A stretch of DNA of 64,000 bases from JBAXXL01 sp037127915 (GTDB lineage Bacteria > Bacteroidota > Ignavibacteria > Kapaibacteriales > UBA2268), in the NCBI GenBank assembly GCA_037127915.1, contig JBAXXL010000004.1:62001-126000 (forward strand), in the 5' to 3' direction. The notes under the pieces are model-generated. The model worked only from the letters and a program-made list of their open reading frames with translations. It was not told where the DNA came from and searched no databases. The translations under genes and the position numbers were made by a program. Shown one piece after another: positions 34,514-44,133 of the stretch. Each line of letters begins with the position of its first letter. Within the stretch, counting starts at the first letter, position 1.

Positions 34514-36601
34514 ATGAATTTTTTAAATCCATTGGTTTTAGTTGGCTTGATTGCCGCAACCATCCCATTAATATTACATTTGCTCAATCTAAGAAAACTG
34601 AAGCGAATTGAGTTCTCGACTTTGCAGTTTTTGAAGGAATTGAGGAAACAGCAAATCAAGCGGCTAAAGTTGAAGCAAATAATTTTGCTGATATTGAGAA
34701 TTTTGATAATTATTTGTCTAGTAATGGCTTTTTCACGACCTATAGTTGAAAGCGAATTGCCGGTTTTCGAAGCTTATGCCAAATCGAGTGCTGTAATAAT
34801 TTTAGATAACTCAGTTAGTATGGATATTAACGAAGAACGAGGCAATCGTCTAAGTTTAGCCAAATTAGCCGTGATTCAATTAATTGATATGTTGAGTGAT
34901 GGTTCTGAAGTTGGGATTATATCCATGTCCGATCCGGAATATTCCAATTCAACCGGTTTGATGCAGGATTATACCTACTTGAAAAAGGAAATCGGTGAAA
35001 TAAAAATTTCTTCCAAAAGAGGAAATTTGGCAAGTAGTTTGAAAACCGCAAATGCTTTATTAGCTTCTGCAAGTAATGTGAATAAAGAAATTTTTATTAT
35101 TTCCGATATGCAGGATAATATATTCCAACTAACGGAAGACGACATTGTAAGATTCGATAAAATGAATTCTAAGATTTATGCGGTTCAAATCGGTAAAGCA
35201 AACAGTAATCCGAAAAACATTTCGGTTGATAGTTTGGATGTTATAACAACAATAATGCGCGATAATACGCCTGTTGATATAAACGTAGTTTTAAAAAATC
35301 ATTCTGAAACTGATGCCGATGGGACGGTTTTGAGTTTGTTTTATAATAATAAGCGTGTTGCTCAACGTACAGTTGACATTCCTTCCAACCAATCAAGAAC
35401 GGTTGTTATTTCTGCTATTCCAAATGAAACAGGAGCAATAAAAGGCGAGGTCGAAATTGATGGCGATGCCTTAGATCAAGATAATAAGCGATACTTCAGT
35501 TTGCTGATTCCGGAAAAAATTTCAGTTTTAGTTGTTGGGTCTCCGAATAATAATTTGCTAACATTCTTTAATGGAATTTCGAGCATTCAGAATGTAATCC
35601 AAACTGATTTTGCAGATGAGCAAAGAGCCGACGCTACGGATTTAACGAAATATGATGTTTTGATTATTAATGACGGAGTATACTCGCAATCACAATTGGA
35701 AAAGTTCACAAAATATATTGAATCAGGCGGATTTTGCTATATTTTTGCCAATAGCAAATCTGGTAAAATGCAGTTCCAGGAATTTTTCAGAAAAATTGGA
35801 TATGGCAAAATAATTGAAAAAACCAATCCGACTATGAGTGCAATAGAGTTTTCGAATGTTGATAAACTTCATCCGCTTTTAGACGGAGTTTTCAAAGGTA
35901 CTACCGATAGCAGAAAGCCAATCGAAACACCGCTTTTGAAAAAGTATAACACAGTTTCCGGTGGATACGCAATTATTTCTTTTCCATCGGGTGCATTTTT
36001 AGCAGAATCTAATTTCGGAAAAGGGAAGTCGCTTTATTGTTCCACAGGTTTGGACGACGAATGGGGAACTTATGCGCTATCGGGACTTTTCCCAACACTT
36101 TTGTATCGCGGGATAGTTTATCTTTCGAACACCGAAACTATACAAAAAAGCTATTTCATTGATGATCAAATTTTAGTGCGTCTGAGTAATGGAATTGTAA
36201 ATCAGGATATGGTGAAAGTATTAGATCCGGAAAATTTTGAAGCTTATTACAAAAACATGCATTATGGAAGTGACGCTGTTATTGAGCTAAAAGGAATCGA
36301 TAAATGCGGTTCATTTACGATAATGAATAATGCTAATAAACCCGAAGCTTTGGTTTCGGTTAATATGAATCCTGAAGAATCAAATATTTCTTCCGAAGAC
36401 AGAAGAGAAAAAGTATCTATGATTAATCAATGGTTTACTGACAAAAGTAAAATTTCGTATATCGAAGATTCAAAGGATTTAACAAGTGAAATCGTGAAAG
36501 AACGACTCGGAACAGAGCTTTGGAAGATTTTTGCATTACTAGCTTTATTATTTGCAATAGCAGAAATGATAGTATCGAGATATGCTTTCAATGACCAATA
36601 G
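34514..36601 (+). CDS. BatA-type membrane protein with vWA domain
   Basis: Residues 1-25 and 55-75 are the two N-terminal membrane segments of the BatA/aerotolerance-regulator family (N-P-x-x-L, L-H-L-L-N-L-R-K). A von Willebrand A domain begins near 93 with a complete MIDAS D-x-S-x-S (D98, S100, S102). A long beta-rich middle part follows, then a GATase-like/ThuA-like segment near 330-520 and a final membrane segment about 675-692. The 695-residue length matches Bacteroidota BatA-with-C-terminal-extension proteins; it acts in the inner membrane with the vWA facing the periplasm. MoxR and other bat genes are not adjacent. Its cellular process, possibly envelope stress, is inferred. Confidence 0.88.
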   Translation: MNFLNPLVLVGLIAATIPLILHLLNLRKLKRIEFSTLQFLKELRKQQIKRLKLKQIILLILRILIIICLVMAFSRPIVESELPVFEAYAKSSAVIILDNSVSMDINEERGNRLSLAKLAVIQLIDMLSDGSEVGIISMSDPEYSNSTGLMQDYTYLKKEIGEIKISSKRGNLASSLKTANALLASASNVNKEIFIISDMQDNIFQLTEDDIVRFDKMNSKIYAVQIGKANSNPKNISVDSLDVITTIMRDNTPVDINVVLKNHSETDADGTVLSLFYNNKRVAQRTVDIPSNQSRTVVISAIPNETGAIKGEVEIDGDALDQDNKRYFSLLIPEKISVLVVGSPNNNLLTFFNGISSIQNVIQTDFADEQRADATDLTKYDVLIINDGVYSQSQLEKFTKYIESGGFCYIFANSKSGKMQFQEFFRKIGYGKIIEKTNPTMSAIEFSNVDKLHPLLDGVFKGTTDSRKPIETPLLKKYNTVSGGYAIISFPSGAFLAESNFGKGKSLYCSTGLDDEWGTYALSGLFPTLLYRGIVYLSNTETIQKSYFIDDQILVRLSNGIVNQDMVKVLDPENFEAYYKNMHYGSDAVIELKGIDKCGSFTIMNNANKPEALVSVNMNPEESNISSEDRREKVSMINQWFTDKSKISYIEDSKDLTSEIVKERLGTELWKIFALLALLFAIAEMIVSRYAFNDQ

Positions 36602-36631
36602 TAAGCAATTATAATTTATGGAATATATAAT

Positions 36632-37078
36632 ATGAGAATAATTGTTCAACGAGTAGCAAAAGCAAAAGTAGAAATCGAAGGCGAAATAACCGGAAAAATC
36701 AAATCAGGTATTATGCTTTTAGTTGGAATTGCAGAGACCGATAATGAAAAAATCATGGATTGGATTGTCAACAAAGTCGTAAATCTGCGAATTTTCCCCG
36801 ATGAAAACGGTGTTATGAATAAATCCGTTAAGGAAACAGCAGGAGGTATAATGGTGATTTCTAACTTTACGCTATATGCCGATGCTACAAAAGGGTTTCG
36901 TCCGAGTTATTCCCACGCCGCCAGACCCGAATTAGCCGAGCCTATATTCGATAAACTCGTCGCTAAGTTCAAACAAACCGGAATAGATATAGCAGAAGGA
37001 AAGTTCGGAGCTATGATGGATATCGAATTAGTTAACTCCGGACCGGTGACAATTATTGTGGAAAAAGAAAATCATTAA
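36632..37078 (+). CDS. dtd: D-aminoacyl-tRNA deacylase
   Basis: DTD hydrolyses D-aminoacyl-tRNA (and Gly-tRNA-Ala) to protect translation. The 148-residue protein starts M-R-I-I-V-Q-R-V, carries the catalytic S-N-F-T-L-Y-A-D motif (77-84; the usual form is S-Q-F-T-L-Y) and the cross-subunit N-S-G-P-V-T motif (135-140) with its key Gly-Pro. The Q to N change next to the catalytic threonine is a small, noteworthy variation. A strong terminator follows. It is alone between batA and tRNA-Lys. Confidence 0.95.
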   Translation: MRIIVQRVAKAKVEIEGEITGKIKSGIMLLVGIAETDNEKIMDWIVNKVVNLRIFPDENGVMNKSVKETAGGIMVISNFTLYADATKGFRPSYSHAARPELAEPIFDKLVAKFKQTGIDIAEGKFGAMMDIELVNSGPVTIIVEKENH

Positions 37079-37100
37079 ATATTATTGAATTAGATAATTG

Positions 37101-37137
37101 AAATAGCAATCGGATAAACTAATTGCTATTTTTTTTT
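37101..37137 (+). terminator. Rho-independent terminator after dtd
   Basis: 10-bp stem (AAATAGCAAT 37101-37110 / ATTGCTATTT 37122-37131), 11-base loop, T run to 37137. Confidence 0.85.
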
Positions 37138-37194
37138 CGCAAATTAAATTTCACTAATATTTTGTCAGGTCTCGGAAAAGTCTTAATTTTGAAT

Positions 37195-37268
37195 GCTTCC
37201 TTAGCTCAGCTGGCCAGAGCATCTGACTCTTAATCAGAGGGCCGCGGGTTCGAGTCCCGCAGGGAGCA
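37195..37268 (+). tRNA. tRNA-Lys (anticodon CTT)
   Basis: A 74-base cloverleaf. The acceptor stem GCTTCCT/AGGGAGC (one G-T pair) has discriminator A. The D arm with A-G-C-T-C-A-G-C-T-G-G is intact. The anticodon stem TCTGA/TCAGA has loop CTCTTAA and anticodon CTT at 37229-37231. The T arm GCGGG-TTCGAGT-CCCGC is perfect. CCA is not encoded. A hairpin terminator follows at 37278. Confidence 0.97.
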
Positions 37269-37277
37269 CTTGAAAAG

Positions 37278-37301
37278 GCGAACTTATAGTTCGCTTTTTT
37301 T
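37278..37301 (+). terminator. Terminator after tRNA-Lys
   Basis: GCGAAC / GTTCGC stem, 5-base loop, T7 run (37295-37301), starting ten bases after the tRNA. Confidence 0.85.
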
Positions 37302-37527
37302 ATTGGGTTTGCTTACAGAATGCTTACATTTGAGTTATACTTTACTAGTTTTTGGATATTATTAATCAGCCGTTCCAGGGATTATTTTTAATTTCAATCA
37401 GTATCTTTTGAGCTGATATATAATAATTACATTTATCAAACATCTACATAAAAAATATTAGAATCGACAACAAATGGCAATGTATTTGCTATAGATAATA
37501 AGAAGTATTGTATAATTAGAGGGCAAT

Positions 37528-40500
37528 TTGACCGATAGTTCAAATGAAAATATTGAAAAACGCAAGCGGCGGATAATAGCTAAGTTATTAGCTATATTAT
37601 GGTTATTGTTGATTGTTTTCACTGCATCGACCATATTATTCTTTGAGGCAAGTTGGTTCAGAAAACCGATTTTGCAGAGTATTATCGCCATTGTAAATTC
37701 AGAGCTGAAAGGAAAAATTGAGCTTAAGGACATCCATTTCTATACAGTGGATGGTGTAATGCTTAGCGAACCTAGAGTTTTAGCAGGGAAAGATACAGTT
37801 TTCGCGGCAGAAAAGATATATTTGAATGTCAGTGTTATGACTTTTTTCTCAAATAAAATAAAAATTAACAAAGTATATATTAAAAATGCACATATTTCGC
37901 TTTTACGTAATATGCGCGGCGAGTGGAATATAGCCAATATCGCTTATCCATCAACTACGCCCAAAACAGAATCAAAGTCAAAATTTCAGCTTAAAGAATT
38001 AATAATTGAGGGATCATATTTTAAAATGTATGATTCAACTAAAGCAGTCAAAGATAATTCTTCAATAGATTATTCACATGCTATTTATAGTGGCTTAGAA
38101 TTAAGGGCTTCTGCTGAATATGGTCCAAAATTCATAAAAGCGGAAATTTTGAAATTACAAGGTACAGAGTTGAATTCGGGATTCTTTATGAAGGATTTCT
38201 GCGGTATATTTACTCTTAACGATTCTACAATTAAAGTCGAAAATGCCAGGATTAGAACCGAAAAAACCGATATAGAATTAGATGCTGAATACAAATTCAG
38301 TGTATTCCAAACTGATTCATTAATAGTTGATGATAAGTATTTATTCGCCGATATAAAGTTTAATAAATTTGATTTTTCGGATGTCAAAAAAATAGCTCCT
38401 ATCAAAAACTTCGATTTATTCCGTAACACCGAAGGTGAGATAAAAGCCCGTGGAACATTAAACAATCTGTATGTATATTATTGTAATGTAACTAACGGTG
38501 ATATAGATATAAGTTTGAAAAATGTCCGATTGAAAAATCTGATGAATCCAAAGGACTTTACATATAAAGGAAATATTGATGCAAATGCAGAACAATCGCA
38601 ACTGCCAAAAATATTTAAATTTATGGATTTCTCGAAACTTCCGTATCTCGGTAGAATAAAAATTGATAAATCCTATGTTTTCGGAACCGTAGATAGTGTT
38701 TTTACTGTTTTGAATGTCAAATCCACGAACGGCGATTTTGGTTTGCGTGCCGGACTGTGTTATATGCCGGTTTCGAATTATTTTATGAAGCTTGACGTTA
38801 AAAAGTTGAATGTTAACAGCATATTAAAGAAGACAAATATATCAAATAATCTTAATTTTACTCTTGATCTTAAAGGTTCGGATATTAATTATAAAAAATT
38901 AACTTCGGAACTGAATTTAAAATGCACAGAATCTGAAATTAATAATGTTCAAATCAAAGATGCGAATATTCATATAAATTCAGTTGCAGGGAACTACACA
39001 ATCGATACTTTGAATATAAATGCACTAAGCAAAAACGGAACAGGTACTATGCACTTCAATTTGATTGGAAATTTAGCCTTTATGGAGCATAATCAGGCGA
39101 TATATAATTTTACTGGTAAATATAATAATATGGACATGGCATACCTAAGCAATGTAAGCGGTATGCCGAATATTTTATCCGGTGGGATTAATATTCAAGG
39201 TAAGGGTTTAAATATAGATTCAATGGTAACGAAAGCATTGTTAAACTTCGACGAAGTATCATTTAGCGATAAATCGCTATTTCCATTTGATGTATCGATG
39301 GAATTGGGTGATTTGTCCGCTGGTGGCAGATTTGCCAAAGTGAACTCCGACTTTGTTGATTTGAATTTAACCGGAAATTACAAATTGTCTGAATTATCAG
39401 AGCATATTTCAGATTTCACTAAGGAATTAGGGAAAAGTTTTGCAAATTATTCCGATAAGCTGTTACCAGGAGCAAATAAGCCAATTCGTACTGTTACAAA
39501 ATACAAATCATTTCCATTATTAAATTGCTCTGTGAGTGCGGATTTGAAAGATATAGCCGCATTTTCGACGTTTTGGAAAGGTAGCGAAATCGATATGGAC
39601 GCAAGAATCAAGATTGACATCGCAACCAGTCATGAGCGTTCCGATATAAAAATATCGGAATTAACTGTTGATAATTTGCGATTTGACAATAAGAAAAACC
39701 ATTTTGATATTAAAAATATAAATATGGTATCGAATACCGGTTTTGTATATAAAGATTCGATTCTATCACTTGAATCAATGAATTTCCGTTTAAGAATTCC
39801 AGATAAAATCAAATTTAATAAAGAAGAACTTTATTTTCCATATTTGAATTTGGATATATCGGATAAACAAATTGATTTATCGACGGCTATAGGGTATTGG
39901 GATAAAATAGCATTAAATTTTAAAACTTCATTCACGGTTACTGAAAATAGCCTTTTAATGAAAGCCGACAGTTTTAGAATTGATTTTCGTAATGGTTTTA
40001 TGCTCCAAAATGTTAATCCGATTGTTGCTGAAGCGACAAACGAAAAAATCGTACTTAGCGAATGTTCATTCGCAGGTACTGGCGGCAGTCGGTTAGATTT
40101 ACAGGGTACTTTACGGGATTCGGTTCTTGAAAATATCACTGTTGAGCTTCGTGATTTCGGTATTTTGAATTTGAATAAATTTTATCCGGAATCGAGCAAA
40201 GAAATGCTGGAGAAAATAGATTTAACTATAGATAAATTATTATTGACTTGTAATGGAACATTCAATAATCCAAAACTAAAACTCGATGTCAATACCAAGG
40301 AAGTTAGTTTCGATAAAATTCCATTCGGGAAAATGCATCTCTACGCAGGATATTCCAAGGAATTAATTTTTGGAGGTGTCACAGTTTATACCAAACCTGA
40401 AGAACCGAGATTAGATATAAGATTGAATAAGCTAAATTTTGTTGATGACAAACCTGAATATAACGTGGACGTAATAGCCGATAGTTTTGCTCTTGATCCG

Positions 40501-42009
40501 TTAGCTGTATTCATAGAGCCGCTTTTTGCATTGAGAGCCGCTCTAAAGTGCAACATTAATTTGACTTCAACGCAAGCTGAAGGAGCGGTTTTAAAAGGTG
40601 ATTTAGCAATAGAGAATGCGTATTTCCATTTAAAAAGTACAAATCTGAAGTATAGAACTAATATAAAACTGCTATTCGAAGATAAAATCATTAGTATAGA
40701 CAAAATTGATATTGCAAATTACGATACCAAAGGAACGCTCGGGTATGCGAATTTAAAGGGATTTGTTTATTACGACAAAAAACTAAATCTTGACAGTATT
40801 AACGTTGATTTAACAGCCAGAAAATTCAAAATATTAGGTTCAGAAACCAAGGAAACAATTCAGACTTTCTATGGCGATGTAGTAATTTCGACAGATCCAA
40901 TTATAAATGTATCGGGTGAGTTTGATAAACTTCGCTTCAAAGGTGGTTTAGCGCTTAATCAAGCGGATATAAATATTCCACTTTTAAGCGGGGGGAAAAA
41001 TGCAGAATCAAAATTAGAATATGAGTATTTGAATGAAAATACCGCACCTAAACCGAGGCCAAAAGTTATTACCGAAGCTATGAGAGATAGCATGCAAAAA
41101 GCAAAAGTTGCAAAAATTGATAAGAAAAAGAAAAATATATTTAGAAATTTTGATATTGATGTAACTTTCGATATTGCAGGGAAAGAGTCTATATCAATGG
41201 ATTTAGGACCGCTCGGTGAAATATATGCCGAAATAAACGAACGGGATAATAAAAAAATGTCCTATTTGAAAAGGCCCGGGGATGAATACGGACAAATAAA
41301 CGGTAGTATTGTATTATCCGATAAATCAAAGCTAAATACATTTAAAATACTTAATGTATCTGGAAATATAGAGTTCCCTACCGGTTCACCATTAGAACCA
41401 CAAGTTGATATACAAGCCCGCTATAAAGGTATTACAACTATTGGTACTATTCGTAAGGATTACGAAGTTGTTATTGAATTATGGGGTCCGCCGAAAAATT
41501 TACAAACTAACATCTATTATTTACTTGAAGGTGATAGAGCAAGTGGTGATAAGAGTGAAATTCAAGAAAAAGCATTATATCTATTGTTAACAGGACAGTT
41601 TAAGAGTACCAGCACTATGGATAGTCAAGGCCAAGGACCAAATCTTATTGCCGAAGGTGGCAGTGCATTAGTGTCTGCTTTTGCCTCAAAAACTTTGACC
41701 GATTTATTGGCAACAGGTTTTATAAGCAATGCGGGTATAGATTTCAAAGGTTCATCATTTGAAGAGCCGACAATTAAATTTCAAGGACAGTTACCGGGTG
41801 ATATAACTTGGTCATTCGGTGGGGATTTAGCTAATTTAAACGGAAGTCGGGAAATCATCATTGAAGTTCCTCTTAGGTCATTGTTAAATAAAAATTATTT
41901 CAAAAACGTATTTTTGAAAGCATCTTGGAATGAGTTATCTCATAAAACTGAGATAAATAATGAGGATACTGACTGGCAAATAATGATTAACTTTAACAAG
42001 AGTTGGTAG
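37528..42009 (+). CDS. tamB: TamB-like inner-membrane-anchored envelope protein
   Basis: Start codon is TTG at 37528 with GAGG (37520-37523 region) upstream; no in-frame ATG lies near. The 1493-residue protein has one N-terminal membrane anchor (about 18-40) after a basic stretch, then long beta-strand-rich AsmA/DUF490 sequence. A C-terminal DUF490 end follows, with G-D-I-x-W-S-F-G-G-D-L and a final beta segment N-K-S-W. TamB/YhdP-type proteins bridge the inner and outer membranes, carrying phospholipid or helping outer-membrane protein insertion with TamA. It is followed with no gap by the tRNA-dihydrouridine synthase gene (stop TAG, then ATG), so they are coupled. tamA is absent here. Confidence 0.88.
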   Translation: MTDSSNENIEKRKRRIIAKLLAILWLLLIVFTASTILFFEASWFRKPILQSIIAIVNSELKGKIELKDIHFYTVDGVMLSEPRVLAGKDTVFAAEKIYLNVSVMTFFSNKIKINKVYIKNAHISLLRNMRGEWNIANIAYPSTTPKTESKSKFQLKELIIEGSYFKMYDSTKAVKDNSSIDYSHAIYSGLELRASAEYGPKFIKAEILKLQGTELNSGFFMKDFCGIFTLNDSTIKVENARIRTEKTDIELDAEYKFSVFQTDSLIVDDKYLFADIKFNKFDFSDVKKIAPIKNFDLFRNTEGEIKARGTLNNLYVYYCNVTNGDIDISLKNVRLKNLMNPKDFTYKGNIDANAEQSQLPKIFKFMDFSKLPYLGRIKIDKSYVFGTVDSVFTVLNVKSTNGDFGLRAGLCYMPVSNYFMKLDVKKLNVNSILKKTNISNNLNFTLDLKGSDINYKKLTSELNLKCTESEINNVQIKDANIHINSVAGNYTIDTLNINALSKNGTGTMHFNLIGNLAFMEHNQAIYNFTGKYNNMDMAYLSNVSGMPNILSGGINIQGKGLNIDSMVTKALLNFDEVSFSDKSLFPFDVSMELGDLSAGGRFAKVNSDFVDLNLTGNYKLSELSEHISDFTKELGKSFANYSDKLLPGANKPIRTVTKYKSFPLLNCSVSADLKDIAAFSTFWKGSEIDMDARIKIDIATSHERSDIKISELTVDNLRFDNKKNHFDIKNINMVSNTGFVYKDSILSLESMNFRLRIPDKIKFNKEELYFPYLNLDISDKQIDLSTAIGYWDKIALNFKTSFTVTENSLLMKADSFRIDFRNGFMLQNVNPIVAEATNEKIVLSECSFAGTGGSRLDLQGTLRDSVLENITVELRDFGILNLNKFYPESSKEMLEKIDLTIDKLLLTCNGTFNNPKLKLDVNTKEVSFDKIPFGKMHLYAGYSKELIFGGVTVYTKPEEPRLDIRLNKLNFVDDKPEYNVDVIADSFALDPLAVFIEPLFALRAALKCNINLTSTQAEGAVLKGDLAIENAYFHLKSTNLKYRTNIKLLFEDKIISIDKIDIANYDTKGTLGYANLKGFVYYDKKLNLDSINVDLTARKFKILGSETKETIQTFYGDVVISTDPIINVSGEFDKLRFKGGLALNQADINIPLLSGGKNAESKLEYEYLNENTAPKPRPKVITEAMRDSMQKAKVAKIDKKKKNIFRNFDIDVTFDIAGKESISMDLGPLGEIYAEINERDNKKMSYLKRPGDEYGQINGSIVLSDKSKLNTFKILNVSGNIEFPTGSPLEPQVDIQARYKGITTIGTIRKDYEVVIELWGPPKNLQTNIYYLLEGDRASGDKSEIQEKALYLLLTGQFKSTSTMDSQGQGPNLIAEGGSALVSAFASKTLTDLLATGFISNAGIDFKGSSFEEPTIKFQGQLPGDITWSFGGDLANLNGSREIIIEVPLRSLLNKNYFKNVFLKASWNELSHKTEINNEDTDWQIMINFNKSW

Positions 42010-42996
42010 ATGAGTAATTTTTGGATCGATTTGCCAAAGCCCATATTTTCTGCCGCACCAATGGAAGATGTTACTGATACTGTATTTCGAGAAATATTAT
42101 TGCGCCGGTCGGATATTAGAACACTAAACGTCGTTTGTACTGAATTTGTCGCTACAGACGGAATTTGCCACGAAGTGGGTGTCGAAAATGTTAGTCATCG
42201 ATTTGTTGTGTCCGATTCGGAGAGGGAGCTGCTGAAAAGCAGAAACACCAAGATTATTGCTCAGATTTGGGGAGCAAAACCGGAAAATTTCTACCGAAGT
42301 ATTAAGTTTATAACTGAAACCTATCAATTTGATGGTATAGATATTAATATGGGTTGTCCGGTAAAAAAAATAGTCCGGCAATCCGGTGGAGCTTTTTTAA
42401 CGAGGGAACCCGAGTTGGCAAAAGAAATAATTGAAGCATCAAAATCCGCAACATCATTGCCTATTAGTGTGAAAACGAGAACCGGAGATATTGAGCCGCA
42501 AATCGAAATCTGGATAAAAGCCTTGGCTGAAGCCAAACCTGACGCAATTACTCTTCACGGTCGTACTCGCAGTATGATGTATAAGGGTTTAGCGGATTGG
42601 AACGATATTAAAAAAGCAAAAGAGTTAGTCAAAAGCATTTCCCCTGAAACTGTTTTTATTGGTAATGGAGATATTCATTCATTATCTGAAGCCAATGAGC
42701 AGATTGCTTTTTCAGGAGTTGATGGGGTTATGGTAGGGAGAGCAATGATGAGCAATCCGTGGATATTCTCGACAAATGCCCATAATGTTAGCGTTGAAAT
42801 GCGTTTGCACGTTCTATTAGAACACGCCGGATTATTTGATGAAGTTTGGGGCAAAAGCAAACCATTTGCTGTTCTTAAGAAGTTCTTTAAGGCTTATATT
42901 AATTCATTTAATGGTGCCAGCGAACTGAGACAAAAACTAATGACCTGTTCCAACCTTGAAGACCTAGAAAATTTAATTGCTTATTATTCGTTGTAG
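42010..42996 (+). CDS. dus: tRNA-dihydrouridine synthase
   Basis: This FMN-dependent enzyme reduces uridine to dihydrouridine in tRNA D loops. The 328-residue protein shows S-A-A-P-M-E-D-V-T-D (14-23), the catalytic cysteine motif D-I-N-M-G-C-P (111-117, C116) and K-T-R-T-G. H-G-R-T-R near 185 and G-N-G-D-I around 214 follow. It is of the DusB-like bacterial class by sequence, but the exact target position cannot be fixed. The gene starts directly at the tamB stop. A guanylyltransferase-like gene follows after 36 bases. Confidence 0.93.
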   Translation: MSNFWIDLPKPIFSAAPMEDVTDTVFREILLRRSDIRTLNVVCTEFVATDGICHEVGVENVSHRFVVSDSERELLKSRNTKIIAQIWGAKPENFYRSIKFITETYQFDGIDINMGCPVKKIVRQSGGAFLTREPELAKEIIEASKSATSLPISVKTRTGDIEPQIEIWIKALAEAKPDAITLHGRTRSMMYKGLADWNDIKKAKELVKSISPETVFIGNGDIHSLSEANEQIAFSGVDGVMVGRAMMSNPWIFSTNAHNVSVEMRLHVLLEHAGLFDEVWGKSKPFAVLKKFFKAYINSFNGASELRQKLMTCSNLEDLENLIAYYSL

Positions 42997-43032
42997 AATA
43001 TATTATTTTTTAATATCCAAAGGTCTTTCACA

Positions 43033-44133
43033 ATGATGGATAACATCAAAAGAATTGCCGTAATTATGGCTGGTGGCGGAGATTCCTATTTTTGGCCCTA
43101 CTCCAACTCGGAAAAGTCCAAAACATTTAGCTTTATTTTTGGCGAAGGAAGCTTAATTCAGAATACCTACAAGCGTTTGTTAAGTATATTTCCAAAAGAA
43201 GATATTTATATTGTCACAATAAAAAAAACTTATGACTTTGTTAAAGAACAAGTTCCCGAAATCGCCGATGAGAACATTTTTCTTGAACCGAGCCGTCGTG
43301 GTACTGCACCATGTCTTTCATTAGCGGCTTATTTACTTAAAGATAAAATACCCGAGAAAGCAATCATATCAGCTTTGCCCGTTGACCATGTAATAACGGA
43401 CCTTAAGAATTTTGAAAAATGTATAGCATTGGCTAATGAAACTGCGAATCTTTACGATGGTGTTGTAACGATAGGATTAAAACCTACGCGAGCTGAAACA
43501 TGCTACGGCTATCTACAGTATGATGATTCGCCTGTTGGCTTGGAGAAATTATTTGAACAAGGTGTTAGAAAAGGGATTACATTTGCCGAAAAACCGGATG
43601 TAGCTACAGCGCAAAGGTTTATTGATTGCGGGGATTTCTTATGGAACAGCGGAATTTATGTGATGAATATGAAGACTTTACTCAATAAAATTGATAAATA
43701 TCTTTATAATTACACTGACATTTTTGAAAAAATCTCATTGATTTACGGACAAGAGGTAAAGGAAACCGAAATTGAAAACTTATACAAAAGTATGCCTAAA
43801 ATCTCGCTCGATAACGGAATATTAGAAAAATCGGATTCAGTATTTGTTGTAAAAGGCGATTTTGAGTGGACAGACCTAAATAATTGGGATGAATTTTATA
43901 GAATAAGCAATAAAAATGCTGAAAATAATATTCTAATGGGTAATATAATATCTATTGACAACAAAGACAGCCTGATTGCCTCGAGCGATAAGATGCTTGC
44001 CGTTGTCGGATTGGAAGATGTAATAGTCATCAATTCCGATTTCGGAATATTAGTTTGCAAACGCTCTGAAAGCGAAAGAGTGCACGAAATAATGAGCTAT
44101 ATGAAACAGCATAGTATAAATCAACAATCCTGA
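43033..44133 (+). CDS. Mannose-1-phosphate guanylyltransferase-like nucleotidyltransferase
   Basis: The family makes GDP-mannose from GTP and mannose-1-phosphate. This 366-residue protein has the Rossmann-like nucleotidyltransferase fold start V-I-M-A-G-G-G (residues 9-15), the P-V-D-H-V loop (near 114), F-A-E-K-P-D (sugar-phosphate site) and the W-T-D-L-N-N-W block near 276. The signature loop is altered: canonical G-T-R-L-W-P-L-S-R is here G-D-S-Y-F-W-P-Y-S-N, so the nucleotide-binding arginine is missing. Activity may be retained, weakened or changed. Two consecutive ATGs offer starts at 43033 or 43036. Its stop abuts the convergent gene at 44134. Confidence 0.82.
   Translation: MMDNIKRIAVIMAGGGDSYFWPYSNSEKSKTFSFIFGEGSLIQNTYKRLLSIFPKEDIYIVTIKKTYDFVKEQVPEIADENIFLEPSRRGTAPCLSLAAYLLKDKIPEKAIISALPVDHVITDLKNFEKCIALANETANLYDGVVTIGLKPTRAETCYGYLQYDDSPVGLEKLFEQGVRKGITFAEKPDVATAQRFIDCGDFLWNSGIYVMNMKTLLNKIDKYLYNYTDIFEKISLIYGQEVKETEIENLYKSMPKISLDNGILEKSDSVFVVKGDFEWTDLNNWDEFYRISNKNAENNILMGNIISIDNKDSLIASSDKMLAVVGLEDVIVINSDFGILVCKRSESERVHEIMSYMKQHSINQQS

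Noticed and set aside
37302..37527. Integration site next to tRNA-Lys
   Set aside because: A short TGCTTACA direct repeat is present, but no integrase, no tRNA-end duplication and no island boundary.
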